From the NCBI GenBank assembly GCA_016705475.1, contig JADIYD010000001.1, positions 186,001-250,000 of the forward strand: a DNA stretch of 64,000 nt, written 5' to 3'. The notes under the pieces are model-generated. The model had not been told where the DNA came from, did no database searches, and saw only the letters and a list, made by a program, of their open reading frames with translations. Below, piece after piece: positions 31,780 to 40,698 of the stretch (its first letter is position 1; every line of letters begins with the position of its first letter). A program made the translations under genes and the position numbers. The stretch comes from Betaproteobacteria bacterium (GTDB lineage Bacteria; Pseudomonadota; Gammaproteobacteria; Burkholderiales; Rhodocyclaceae).

Positions 31780-34525
31780 CGTTGAGCTTGAATCGGGTGA
31801 CGGCGTGGCCGTCGATCGTTTCGGGGCGGCCGGCCTTGGCGGTTTTGCCGTTGATTCGCGTCTGGCAGCCGTTGATATTGGCCAGGCGGAAATCGAGGGC
31901 GGCATGCGCGGTCAACCGGAAATTCAGGCCAAAATTGGAATCGTTTTCCAGGCGCTGCCAGTCGCTCAGGCGACCGTTGGCATCGACCAGATAGGGCCGC
32001 CGATTGGCCGCAGGGGCGTTGCCGGTAGAGAACCAGGCGGCCTGATCGGCGAGGTGCAGGTAATCGCCTTCGCTGCCTCGGCTGAGCCCGGCAACCGCCT
32101 GGGCGGAATCAATGTCGGGGCGCATGGCTGCCGGCAGGCGCAGGGTGCGCAGATTGCCATCGCCGCGAATCCGCCAGCCATTGTTGTCGCGGGCAATGGC
32201 TACCTTATAGAAATCTTGCACTTTTCGGATGTACTCGGAGGCGAATACCGGATGCAAGGACTGCGTTTCCGTCCATGCGAAGGCCTTGTGTAGCGCTTTC
32301 AGGGCGGCGGGCTTGCTGGCGGAGTAGGTGTGATAGTAAATATTCACCGGTTTCAAGCGGCGCGGGCGCTCGGTCATTTCCAGCGTGTCAACGACCTCTT
32401 CATAGCCGTAGTAGGGACCGCGCCAGAGGTTGGTGTAGATGTTCTCATTGGTGATCGGGGCGTAGACCTGCAGCAGGCCATTGGTCCGGATGCCGAATGG
32501 CCCAACGGCAGTCAGTGAGGGATGGCGTCGGGAAATGTAGGTGTCGCCGCCGTTCATGTTGAGCAGTCCGGCTTTGCCGGCGATCTCCAGGGCATCCGGG
32601 CCCGGGTTGGTGTCGCCGGACCAGAGCATGATGCTTGCTGTCTTGCCGGCCGGGGCGAGGCGACGGTTGATGTAGTCGATGGAGCCGACGATCTCGCGCT
32701 CGAGACTCATCGTGTAACCGGGGATGTCGAGGTGGTAGGTTTCCTCGCCGGCGTTGGCAAACACGCCGTGCTTGACGTTGGTCCATTTGAAAGGGTGGGA
32801 GTAGGAGTGGCTGGCGATCTCGACGTGCGGCAGCGCGAACATCTGTCGGGCGATGTTTTCCATGCGCGGGCTCAGTTTCGGATGAAGGCCGTCCGGCGCA
32901 ACTTCGGACTCGATGACGGAAACGGTGGTCGGTATCCGGTACTTTTGCAGCACCTCGCGGTAAAGCACCTCGGCGGCCAGTTGTTGTCCTGGCAACTCGG
33001 CAAACGAAGGGAATCCATCGCCGTCGATATGCGAGAAAAAGAGCCGCCGTCCGTTCTCGGTGGTGATGTCCGGCGCGGGTATGGGGGCCAGGCGCAAGGC
33101 TGCGGTCAGGAAGGCGAAGGGATTGATGACCCAGCGTGCGCTGTCACTGCCGGGCGTTTCGGCGACGACAAAGGGGCTGAGGACGAATCCGCCCCAGGGT
33201 GTGATGGCGGCGCCCGTGTAGACGTTGCCTTTGTTGTCGCGCAGGGTCAGCAATGGTTGATCAGCCGGGCCGCTGCTGCGGATCGCCTGCAATGTGCTGC
33301 GCGTTGGACGGGGCTGCGCTTCGAATCCGATCATTGCGTGCTGGCTGTCGATGCTGATGCTCCCGACAGCGGGCGGTACGGGCGTCAAGCCCAGGCTGCG
33401 CGCGGTTTCGCGATCCGGTGAATAGCCGACGTCTTCGAAGGTGGCGACCGGCATCCCTTCTTCGCGCTTTGTCCTGAGCCACTGGGTCAGCTTCCTGGCG
33501 TTACTATCCGACATGCCTCCTGAGAACCAGGTCACGATGCCGGCATACCGATCCGCGTAGACGCGGGCGGGAATATCCTTCTGGATATTCGCGTAATCAG
33601 CGACATAGCCCATGTGATTCAAGGGCATTTCAAGATAGCGGTGTGGGGTGCTGAATTTGAGCGAGGGCGCTTCGTCGTTGTTGTGAATGACGAGTATGTG
33701 GCGCGGCACCGATTCGATGGATCCAATGCCGATGGTATCCAGCGCCTGATCCGAGACCCACGGGATGAAACCTAGCTTGCGAATCTTGTCGGCGGTGGCG
33801 CGAGTGGTCGTACGGTCGTGTGGCGTTACGTAGTCGATCGCGAGAATGGGCAGCCCATCGCGTTGGCGAATGGTGTTCAACTGGCCAAGCAGCCATTCGC
33901 GATCTGCTGCAGGAACCTCTTCGTAGCGGGCTGTCCTGGCATTCCAGCCCCGGAATAGTGACTCGGCTGCAACCATCTGGATCTTGTCGCGGACGCTTGG
34001 CACGATCTCGAAACCCCGATTGAGAATCAGCTTGATGCCAGGGAAACGTTCGTGCAGGGTCTCGATGACGCGAATCAGTCCTTGCTGCTGGACTTTTTCG
34101 TCAGATTTGGCAGCTAGCCGGTAGGAGTCAAGTGTGTCAAGAAAAAATCCCCGGTAGCCTTTGGCCCACAGAGGGGCGATGACCTGTTCGGCGAAGAAAG
34201 CAGGCCATTCGGCTGGGCTCTGATCGATGACGATGGAACCCCAGTCCGCATTGCGGGCAAATTTCCAGGCTTCCGGGATCTTCGGGAAATACGGTCGGCC
34301 GGGATGTGCTTCGGCAACGGCTGCATATGCGTAGAGCTGGCTGTATGGGCGGCGATAGCCTATCGGGTCGTGGCCGTGATCAGGGTCGACGACGACAATG
34401 TCGAAAGTTCTGAACTCCGCTAGCGGGATGGTCTTTCCGTAATACAGCGCGACGGCTGTTTCGGCGTTTCCTGCTGGCGACAGGATGAATCCGAAAAACA
34501 GAAAAAGCAGACGAAACCAAGGCAC
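31739..34525 (-). CDS. pelA: PelA, Pel polysaccharide hydrolase/deacetylase
   Basis: A 928-residue periplasmic enzyme that deacetylates and trims Pel. A signal peptide (FRLLFLFFGFILSPAGNA) is followed by an N-terminal TIM-barrel glycoside hydrolase domain (~25-280), a flavodoxin-like middle region, and a carbohydrate deacetylase domain (~500-800) with SHIDGDG and the metal-binding HSYSHP. The GTG at 34525 is the only start giving the signal peptide, and it has a weak ribosome binding site. It is the first gene of pelABCDEFG; a CRP-like palindrome lies 75 bp upstream. Contains dispersed repeat copy F. Confidence 0.95.
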   Translation of the reverse strand: MPWFRLLFLFFGFILSPAGNAETAVALYYGKTIPLAEFRTFDIVVVDPDHGHDPIGYRRPYSQLYAYAAVAEAHPGRPYFPKIPEAWKFARNADWGSIVIDQSPAEWPAFFAEQVIAPLWAKGYRGFFLDTLDSYRLAAKSDEKVQQQGLIRVIETLHERFPGIKLILNRGFEIVPSVRDKIQMVAAESLFRGWNARTARYEEVPAADREWLLGQLNTIRQRDGLPILAIDYVTPHDRTTTRATADKIRKLGFIPWVSDQALDTIGIGSIESVPRHILVIHNNDEAPSLKFSTPHRYLEMPLNHMGYVADYANIQKDIPARVYADRYAGIVTWFSGGMSDSNARKLTQWLRTKREEGMPVATFEDVGYSPDRETARSLGLTPVPPAVGSISIDSQHAMIGFEAQPRPTRSTLQAIRSSGPADQPLLTLRDNKGNVYTGAAITPWGGFVLSPFVVAETPGSDSARWVINPFAFLTAALRLAPIPAPDITTENGRRLFFSHIDGDGFPSFAELPGQQLAAEVLYREVLQKYRIPTTVSVIESEVAPDGLHPKLSPRMENIARQMFALPHVEIASHSYSHPFKWTNVKHGVFANAGEETYHLDIPGYTMSLEREIVGSIDYINRRLAPAGKTASIMLWSGDTNPGPDALEIAGKAGLLNMNGGDTYISRRHPSLTAVGPFGIRTNGLLQVYAPITNENIYTNLWRGPYYGYEEVVDTLEMTERPRRLKPVNIYYHTYSASKPAALKALHKAFAWTETQSLHPVFASEYIRKVQDFYKVAIARDNNGWRIRGDGNLRTLRLPAAMRPDIDSAQAVAGLSRGSEGDYLHLADQAAWFSTGNAPAANRRPYLVDANGRLSDWQRLENDSNFGLNFRLTAHAALDFRLANINGCQTRINGKTAKAGRPETIDGHAVTRFKLNDAAATIEISCAAH
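31909..31941 (+). repeat. Dispersed repeat, copy F (inside pelA)
   Basis: CGGTCAACCGG, 7 bases, GGCCAAAA, then TTGGAAT. Both blocks are exact. On the gene strand it encodes NFGLNFRLTA. Confidence 0.75.
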
Positions 34526-34599
34526 TTTTTGAAAATCGCTTTAAAAAACGCGATTAGATACTCCCGAATTGCACCCGTCAAAACCATTTGGTGAAGTTT

Positions 34600-34615
34600 T
34601 GTGACATAAATCACG
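34600..34615. promoter_or_regulatory. CRP-like palindrome upstream of pelA
   Basis: TGTGA-N6-TCACG differs from the CRP consensus TGTGA-N6-TCACA at one base. It sits 75-90 bp upstream of the pelA start and beyond the 3' end of nadA, so pelA is the only nearby target. A Vfr/CRP-family regulator is implied. Confidence 0.55.
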
Positions 34616-34669
34616 ACGTGCATGATTCTGTGCTAGCCCCTGTGGAAGCGGGTTAGCGGCTGAATTTTG

Positions 34670-35767
34670 TCACGAAATTGTCAACATTCGCTCCAATGCA
34701 AGTTTTGCCATTTGTGTTTCGTTTTCGGGGACTTTTATCTGATTGACAATTTTACCCTCGACCAGGTTTTCCAGCGTCCAGGCCAGATGCTGCGGGTCGA
34801 TGCGCTGCATGGTCGAGCACATGCAGATGGTGGTGGCCATGAACTGGACGATTTTGTTCTGCGGCAACACTTCCTTGGCCAGGCGGTCGACCAGGTTCAG
34901 TTCGGTGCCGACCAGCCAGCGCGTGCCTTCCGGCGCTTCCTTGATGGTCTTGACGATGTGCTCGGTCGAGCCGACGTAATCCGAGGCGGCGCAAACTTCG
35001 AAATTGCATTCCGGGTGCGAGATGACGAGGCCGTCCGGATACTTGGCGCGGAAGGCATCGATGTGCGATTTCTGGAACATCTGGTGCACCGAGCAGTGGC
35101 CCTTCCAGAGCAGGATCTTGGCTTTTTTGATTTGCGCCGGGGTCAGGCCGCCGAGTTCAAGATCTGGGTCCCAGACGACCATTTCGTCCATCGGGATGCC
35201 CATGTTGTGGCCGGTCCACCGGCCGAGGTGCTGGTCGGGGAAGAACAGCACTTTCGGCCGACGCTCGAAGGCCCATTTGGCGATGGTGCCGGCGTTCGAC
35301 GAGGTGCACACAATACCGCCGTGTTCGCCGCAGAAAGCCTTCAAATCAGCTGCCGAGTTGATGTAGGTGACCGGCGTGACTTCCTCTTCGGCGTTCAGCA
35401 CTTCATTCAGTTCGCGCCAGCAGCGCTCGACCTTGGCCAAATTGGCCATGTCGGCCATTGAGCAGCCTGCCGCGAGGTCAGGCAGGATGGCTTTCTGGTG
35501 CGGTGCGGTCATGATGTCGGCGACTTCGGCCATGAAATGCACGCCGCAGAAAATCACGAATTCGGAGTCGGTCTGCGAGGCCAGCCGCGACAGTTTGAGC
35601 GAATCGCCTGTCAGGTCGGCATACTGATAGACGTCGGCGCGCTGGTAGTGGTGGCAGAGAATGACGGCCCGCTTGCCGAGCTTGGCACGGGCGACGCGGA
35701 TGCGTTCATGGCAGGCCTCGTCGGAGAGGCGGTTGAACGGGTCGAAGGCGATGGTGGCGGTTTGCAT
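34670..35767 (-). CDS. nadA: Quinolinate synthase A
   Basis: Condenses iminoaspartate with dihydroxyacetone phosphate to quinolinate in NAD synthesis, using an oxygen-sensitive [4Fe-4S] cluster. The 365-residue protein has HHYQRADVYQYAD at the N terminus, VTYINSAADLKAFC, HPECNFEVC and the C-terminal CMCSTM, which supply the cluster cysteines. The ATG at 35767 gives the normal N terminus; longer readings run through the repeat copy upstream. Monocistronic, with the rhodanese gene 58 bp upstream on the same strand. nadB and nadC are not in the window. Confidence 0.96.
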   Translation of the reverse strand: MQTATIAFDPFNRLSDEACHERIRVARAKLGKRAVILCHHYQRADVYQYADLTGDSLKLSRLASQTDSEFVIFCGVHFMAEVADIMTAPHQKAILPDLAAGCSMADMANLAKVERCWRELNEVLNAEEEVTPVTYINSAADLKAFCGEHGGIVCTSSNAGTIAKWAFERRPKVLFFPDQHLGRWTGHNMGIPMDEMVVWDPDLELGGLTPAQIKKAKILLWKGHCSVHQMFQKSHIDAFRAKYPDGLVISHPECNFEVCAASDYVGSTEHIVKTIKEAPEGTRWLVGTELNLVDRLAKEVLPQNKIVQFMATTICMCSTMQRIDPQHLAWTLENLVEGKIVNQIKVPENETQMAKLALERMLTIS

Positions 35768-35788
35768 GCTGTTTCCTGATGTTGGCCA

Positions 35789-35820
35789 TTTCATTTTTGG
35801 CCGTTTTTCCCGGTTGACCG
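35789..35820 (-). repeat. Dispersed repeat, copy G (intergenic)
   Basis: Minus strand: CGGTCAACCGG, 7 bases, GGCCAAAA, ATGAAA. The best-conserved copy. It lies between the rhodanese gene and nadA, 20 bp from the nadA start, so it must be in the nadA leader. Confidence 0.8.
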
Positions 35821-35825
35821 TGGGA

Positions 35826-36278
35826 TTATCCTTGAATCCAGGGCAGTCCGGCCTTGCGCCAGCCGCCGATGTTGTTGCGATGCCCGTTGGCATCCTTGTC
35901 GCCCTCAAAACCTTCGAGGACGTTATAGCAACTGTTGTAGCCAGCCTCAGTCGCTGCCGCTGCCGCCCCGATGGAGCGAACACCACTGCGGCACAGGAAC
36001 ATGACCAGCGCTTCGGGATCGACCTGGCGCTTGAGTTCGGCCAGAAAGTGAGGGTTGCGTGTGCTACCCGGGTATTGATTCCACTCGATTTCAACGGCAC
36101 CGGGTACGCGTCCAACCCAGTCCCATTCGGCACGAGTGCGCACGTCGACAAGCCTCGCGCCGGGGGCGAGGCGCAGCAGATCGCTTGCTTCCTGCGGTGT
36201 CAGTTCGCCCTGATACGGGCGCTCCAGGGCCTTGCCACGTCCTTGGGCCAGGCTGAGTATCTCGGTTAACTTTCCCAT
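35826..36278 (-). CDS. Single-domain rhodanese-like sulfurtransferase
   Basis: A 150-residue cytoplasmic protein with one rhodanese domain: ARLVDVRTRAEWDWVG, then the active-site loop FLCRSGVRS with the catalytic Cys and a C-terminal NVLEGFEGDKD typical of this subfamily. It carries sulfane sulfur, but donor and acceptor are unknown. The start at 36278 is chosen from the good N terminus MGKLTEIL; an in-frame ATG lies three codons upstream. Divergent from the CDF transporter gene. Confidence 0.88.
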   Translation of the reverse strand: MGKLTEILSLAQGRGKALERPYQGELTPQEASDLLRLAPGARLVDVRTRAEWDWVGRVPGAVEIEWNQYPGSTRNPHFLAELKRQVDPEALVMFLCRSGVRSIGAAAAATEAGYNSCYNVLEGFEGDKDANGHRNNIGGWRKAGLPWIQG

Positions 36279-36325
36279 AATCTCCAACTGCTAAAATTGC
36301 AGGCTAACAGTATAGGGTAGACATC

Positions 36326-37342
36326 ATGGGACTTGAGCAACACCCCCCCCTCGCGACGCCGCTTGAGCGGTCGGCCGAGGCGCAGAAGGCGACCTGGGTC
36401 AGCGTCGCTGTCAATCTGGTGATGACCATCGCCCAGTTGATCATTGGCTGGCTGGCCCACTCCCAGTCGCTGGTCGCGCATGGACTGCATTCGTTTTCCG
36501 ACTTGTTGTCTGATTTTCTGGTGATCTACGCCAGCCGCCAGAGCGCACATCCGGCTGATCAGGCGCATCCCTACGGCCACGCCCGCGTCGAAACTGCTGC
36601 GACGCTCGCCCTGGGAACGTCGCTGGTTTTGATTGGCGGCGGCATTCTTTGGGAATCCGGCATGCGCCTCCAGCACATCGAGACCTTGCCGACGGTTGAA
36701 CTCGCCGCCTTCTGGGTGGCGATCGCCACGGTGATTTCAAAGGAGGCCCTGTATCACTACCTCATTCACGTTGCCAGGAAACTGCGCTCACAACTGCTCA
36801 TAGGCAACGCGTTGCACACGCGGGCCGATGCAGCGTCGGCGCTGGTTGTTGTGGTCGGCATCGGGGGGGCGCTGATGGGTTGGTCTTTCCTCGACCTCCT
36901 GGCCGCTGCGTTGATGGGCTTCATGATCCTGCATATGGGCGCCGGTCTGGCACGGGGAGCAATCAAGGAACTGATCGATACCGGTCTCGACAAGGCCCAG
37001 GTGGAGGCCATCCGGAAGACCTTGCTGGCGACGCCGGGGGTGCGTGATCTGCACGAATTGCGGACCCGGCGCATGGCGCATCAGGCGCTGGTCGATACCC
37101 ACGTCCAGGTCGACTCACGGATCAGCGTCTCAGAAGGGCATCGCATCGCCGAATCGGCGCGTGCCAGAGTCCTGCGCGAACACCCCGATGTGCTCGACGT
37201 GCTTGTTCATATCGACCCCGAAGACGACATGGACCCTGATACCTACGCGACGCGACTGCCGGCGCGCGATGCATTGCTCGGTGAGATCCAGCCACTGCTC
37301 GCGGGGCTACCCGAGCCGGAAAAATCGTGCTGCACTATCTGA
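36326..37342 (+). CDS. Cation diffusion facilitator (CDF) transporter
   Basis: A 338-residue inner-membrane metal exporter with six predicted transmembrane helices in the first ~215 residues. The metal-binding HGLHSFSDLLSDF sits in helix 2 and HTRADAASALVV in helix 5. The C-terminal cytoplasmic dimerisation domain (~220-310) contains HQALVDTHVQVD. HSxxD/HxxxD residues favour zinc, iron or manganese; the ion cannot be fixed from sequence. The unusual C terminus EKSCCTI carries two adjacent cysteines. The small gene at 37327 overlaps its end. Confidence 0.88.
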   Translation: MGLEQHPPLATPLERSAEAQKATWVSVAVNLVMTIAQLIIGWLAHSQSLVAHGLHSFSDLLSDFLVIYASRQSAHPADQAHPYGHARVETAATLALGTSLVLIGGGILWESGMRLQHIETLPTVELAAFWVAIATVISKEALYHYLIHVARKLRSQLLIGNALHTRADAASALVVVVGIGGALMGWSFLDLLAAALMGFMILHMGAGLARGAIKELIDTGLDKAQVEAIRKTLLATPGVRDLHELRTRRMAHQALVDTHVQVDSRISVSEGHRIAESARARVLREHPDVLDVLVHIDPEDDMDPDTYATRLPARDALLGEIQPLLAGLPEPEKSCCTI

Positions 37343-37494
37343 AAGGCCAGATCGAGGCAGAGGTTTTCTACAGTTACGCCCTGTTTGAAAACGGAGAGGC
37401 GCTGCGGCAGGCGGAAGAGGCACTTGCGGGTCGCTTGAAAGCCCACCCGGCGATCCGGCGAATTTCAGTTAATTGTCTGGTTGCACCAATGTAG
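37327..37494 (+). CDS. Small hypothetical protein (55 aa, GTG start)
   Basis: A GTG-initiated frame overlapping the CDF gene by 16 bases. The product is amphipathic and charged (MLHYLKGQIEAEVFYSYAL, then a helical EALRQAEEALAGRLKAH segment), the composition of a real folded protein rather than a random frame. It is probably translated by coupling to the transporter. Its last codons contain the first NtrC-type site of the glnA promoter. No family recognised. Confidence 0.5.
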   Translation: MLHYLKGQIEAEVFYSYALFENGEALRQAEEALAGRLKAHPAIRRISVNCLVAPM

Positions 37495-37498
37495 TGCA
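37482..37498. promoter_or_regulatory. NtrC-type site 1 upstream of glnA
   Basis: TGCACC-N5-AGTGCA, one base from the consensus TGCACC-N5-GGTGCA. It overlaps the stop codon of the small gene upstream, ~110 bp before the sigma-54 promoter. Confidence 0.72.
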
Positions 37499-37512
37499 TG
37501 ATTTTTGTTGTT

Positions 37513-37529
37513 TGCACCGCAAAAGTGCG
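37513..37529. promoter_or_regulatory. NtrC-type site 2 upstream of glnA
   Basis: TGCACC-N5-AGTGCG, 31 bp centre to centre from site 1 (three helical turns), so two NtrC dimers could bind cooperatively on one DNA face. Confidence 0.65.
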
Positions 37530-37591
37530 CCAATTCTTTGCTTAAACCGCGCATCTCGTTGTGGCAAAATGCAAACAGCGCCCGACGACGT

Positions 37592-37608
37592 TTGGCATGC
37601 TTTCTGCT
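37592..37608 (+). promoter_or_regulatory. Sigma-54 promoter of glnA
   Basis: TTGGCATG-N5-TGCT matches the -24/-12 consensus with the invariant GG-N10-GC spacing. A start near 37620 gives a ~60-base leader to glnA. Confidence 0.75.
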
Positions 37609-37682
37609 AAACGTTCCGGGTTACAATTTTTTGATTGTCGCCGGATCGCCCGGCAACTTGTTTTCTTAGGAGATTAAGGCAA

Positions 37683-39097
37683 ATGGCAACCCCGCAAGAC
37701 GTGCTCAAGATGATCAAGGAAAACGACGCCAAGTTCGTCGATTTCCGTTTCACCGATACCCGTGGCAAAGAACAGCACGTCACCGTGCCGGTTTCTGCCT
37801 TCAGCGAAGACAAGTTCGAAAACGGTCACGCTTTTGACGGTTCCTCTATCGCTGGCTGGAAGGGCATTCAAGCTTCCGACATGCAGCTCAATCCGGATCC
37901 GGATACCGCCTACATCGACCCGTTCTTTGACGAAACCACCGTCGTCCTCACCTGTGACGTCGTTGATCCGGCTGACGGCCGTGGCTACGACCGCGACCCG
38001 CGCTCCATCGCCAAGCGCGCTGAAGCCTATCTGAAGTCCTCCGGCATTGGCGATACCGCCTACTTCGGTCCGGAACCGGAGTTCTTCATTTTGACGGTGT
38101 GGATTGGTCTGTCGACATGTCCGGTTGCTCCCTGAAGATCCACTCCGCTGAAGCGGCTTGGGGTTCGGGCGAGAAGAACGATGGCTCTGGCTCCACCGGC
38201 CACCGTCCGACCGTCAAGGGCGGCTACTTCCCGGTTCCCCCGGTTGACAGCCTGCATGACATCCGTTCGGCCATGTGTCTGACGCTGGAAGCCCTGGGCT
38301 GCCCGGTTGAAGTTCACCACCACGAAGTCGCTACTGCCGGTCAGTGCGAAATCGGTACCGTGTTCAACACCCTGGTCAAGCGTGCCGACCAGACCCAGAT
38401 CCTGAAGTACGTGGTGCACAACGTTTCGCACCAGTACGGCAAGACAGCTACCTTCATGCCGAAGCCTATCGTTGGTGACAACGGTTCCGGCATGCACGTT
38501 CACCAGTCCATCTGGAAGGACGGCAAGAACCTGTTCGCCGGCGACGGCTACGCTGGTCTGTCTGAACTGGCCCTGTTCTACATCGGCGGCATCATCAAGC
38601 ATGCCAAGGCCCTGAACGCCATCACCAACCCGGGTACCAACTCCTACAAGCGTCTGGTCCCGCACTACGAAGCACCGGTCAAGCTGGCTTACTCCGCCAA
38701 GAACCGTTCGGCTTCCATCCGCATTCCGTACGTTGCCTCGACCAAGGCTCGTCGTATCGAGACCCGTTTCCCGGATCCGATCGCCAACCCGTACCTGTGC
38801 TTCGCCGCGCTGCTGATGGCCGGCCTGGATGGTATCCAGAACAAGATTCACCCGGGCGATCCGGCTGACAAGAACTTGTACGACCTGCCGCCGGAAGAAG
38901 ATGCCAAGATCCCGACCGTCTGCGCCTCCCTCGAAGAAGCGCTGGCAAACCTCGACAAGGATCGTGACTTCCTGACCCGCGGTGGTGTGTTCTCCAACGA
39001 CTGGATCGACGCCTTCATCTCCCTGAAGATGGACGAAGTCAATCGCGTTCGCATGACGACCCACCCGGTCGAGTTCGATCTGTACTATTCCTGCTAA
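37683..39097 (+). CDS. glnA: Glutamine synthetase type I (single-base frameshift; island target site at its 3' end)
   Basis: Makes glutamine from glutamate, ammonia and ATP; the central enzyme of nitrogen assimilation. With one T restored in the TTTT run at 38089-38092 the protein is 471 residues, a normal length. Visible features are the N-terminal beta-grasp domain, FDGSSIAGWKGI, the catalytic GMHVHQS, RLVPHYEAPVKL and the adenylylation region NLYDLPPEE. As written the frame ends after 150 codons; all conserved motifs continue in the shifted frame, so an error in the sequence is likely. Two NtrC sites and a sigma-54 promoter precede it. The final 16 bases of the coding region form one end of the integrated element; the coding sequence is kept intact by the duplication. 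Confidence 0.96.
39081..39096 (+). repeat. attL: left attachment repeat inside glnA
   Basis: TGTACTATTCCTGCTA encodes the last residues (YYSC) and the first two stop-codon bases of glnA. With the flanking GAT and one mismatch, the match to the right copy extends to 20 bp. Confidence 0.88.
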
Positions 39098-39112
39098 TAG
39101 GTAGTACATATT

Positions 39113-39137
39113 CAGTGCGTAGCAGTAAGACGCACTG
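39113..39137. repeat. Perfect hairpin between attL and integrase
   Basis: CAGTGCGT-N9-ACGCACTG. Located within 35 bp of attL; possibly an arm-type integrase site or a regulatory RNA structure. Confidence 0.5.
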
Positions 39138-39147
39138 ACCCCCTAAG

Positions 39148-39171
39148 AAGCCCGGTTTTCCGGGCTTTTTT
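39148..39171 (+). terminator. Island-provided terminator after glnA
   Basis: AAGCCCGG-TTTT-CCGGGCTT stem-loop followed by a T-run. It lies inside the element, so it replaces the original glnA terminator, which is now at 55557-55586. Confidence 0.85.
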
Positions 39172-39331
39172 ACGTCTATACGTTGCAATAAGGCGCGGTG
39201 CTGCTTATGATTTGTGTGTACGTTGCTGAGTAGCTTGGAGTTTTGGGGCGGGTTGTGGCAACTCAAAATCACAAAGGCTATTCTGCTGCAATGGGTTTCG
39301 AGTTTTGCTATGGGGCTATCGAGGTACACAC

Positions 39332-40603
39332 ATGGCTGGAATTACAGACAAAGAGGTACGGGCGCTGATTTCTAAAGCGCAGCGAGAAGGCAAGGCGCTG
39401 TATCAGGCAGATGGTTTCGTGCCTGGACTGACCCTGAGCGCATCTAAAACGGGCGTTGCTTCTTGGTATCTTCGCTTCCGGTGGGCCGGAAAGCAGAAAG
39501 AAGTCACCATCGGCCAATATCCAGCCTGGGGCATTGCTGACGCCAGAGAGAAAGCCAAGGAACTGCGCCGGGCTGTTGATATTGGCGTTGATGTGGCTGT
39601 CGAAAAACAGATGACCAAGCTAGAAGCCGTCAATCAGATGACGGTTGATGCGCTGGCCGCTTCCTACTTCGAGAAGGCCGAAAAGGAACTGCACGCACAC
39701 ACGTTCAAGCAGAGAAAAAGCGTACATGCCCGCTTCGTCAGTCCGGAGATTGGCACCTTTCCTGCCGATGCAGTGACCCCTGCGCATGTGGTCGAGATCG
39801 TTCGGAAAAGCCTTGAAGGCGGGAAAACCTTACCGCGCATCGTCCTGTTGCATGTGACGCAGCTTTATCACCATGCAGTCGGTAACGCCGTCTGTTCGTC
39901 AAATCCCTGTCGAGATATTCGGGAGTCTGCAGTAGTCGGCAAACCTGACGCGCCGAAGCAGCGCACGGCTTTGAATGCTATCGAGCTTGGGGCGTTTCTT
40001 CCTGCGCTGGTAATGATTCCGCGCCCCTATGCGCTGGCGATCCGCCTAATGTTGCTGACCGGCGTTCGAGTCGGCACGCTGAGCGAATCAAAGGTTTCAG
40101 AGTTTGATATTGATGCGGGCCTGTGGCGTGTACCTCATGATCGGCGGAAAAATCGCCGTCATACAACCGGGCCTTTCGTGATCCCTTTACCGCCTGTCGC
40201 TGTGGAATGGGTGCGTGAATTGATCCAGTTGGCCGATGGCGACGAATATCTTTTGCCTGTTGAATCGCGCCGTCATTCAGATGCGCGTAATAGCATGAGC
40301 AAGCGCACGACCTTGGGCGACTGGCTGGACAAGATGCAAGCCAGCGCGGGCGGGGCATGGCGGCGGATTACCCCGCATGACCTGAGATCAACCTGCAAAA
40401 GCTGGCTGTCAGAATTGCGGATCGACTACGAAACCCGGCAGCGATATTTGGATCATGCCCTTGAAGGCATGGATGCGATTTACGACCGGGCTGATTATCT
40501 GGATCATCGGCGGGCTGCTGCCGATACTTGGCTGGCCTTCCTGAACAATTGCGAAAGCGGCAAGGAGGCAGCAAAAGTCGTCAAGCAGCCAGTGGTAGCG
40601 TAA
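39332..40603 (+). CDS. int: Tyrosine integrase of the glnA-inserted element
   Basis: Site-specific recombinase of 423 residues in the P4-type family. It has an N-terminal DUF4102-like arm-binding domain (GITDKEVRALISKAQREGK, then LRFRWAGKQKEVTIGQYP), a central core-binding domain (~110-200) and a C-terminal catalytic domain with Arg in LLTGVRVGTLSE, HDLR in the TPHDLRSTCK stretch, and the nucleophile region DAIYDRADYL. The ATG at 39332 gives the conserved N terminus. It lies next to attL and should insert at and excise from the glnA end. P4-type integrases mostly use tRNA genes, so glnA as target is less usual. Confidence 0.94.
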   Translation: MAGITDKEVRALISKAQREGKALYQADGFVPGLTLSASKTGVASWYLRFRWAGKQKEVTIGQYPAWGIADAREKAKELRRAVDIGVDVAVEKQMTKLEAVNQMTVDALAASYFEKAEKELHAHTFKQRKSVHARFVSPEIGTFPADAVTPAHVVEIVRKSLEGGKTLPRIVLLHVTQLYHHAVGNAVCSSNPCRDIRESAVVGKPDAPKQRTALNAIELGAFLPALVMIPRPYALAIRLMLLTGVRVGTLSESKVSEFDIDAGLWRVPHDRRKNRRHTTGPFVIPLPPVAVEWVRELIQLADGDEYLLPVESRRHSDARNSMSKRTTLGDWLDKMQASAGGAWRRITPHDLRSTCKSWLSELRIDYETRQRYLDHALEGMDAIYDRADYLDHRRAAADTWLAFLNNCESGKEAAKVVKQPVVA

Positions 40604-40698
40604 CGAGTTTGCCGCGCCTACTCCGACGGGAGGAACACCGGGCACCCTTACCCGGCTGGCGCGGCTTCCAATTAAGGGGAGAGCGTGAAAGGGATGCC

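Noticed and set aside
39000..39340. A tRNA gene as the integration target
   Set aside because: No cloverleaf is visible; the duplicated 16-mer maps to the glnA end.
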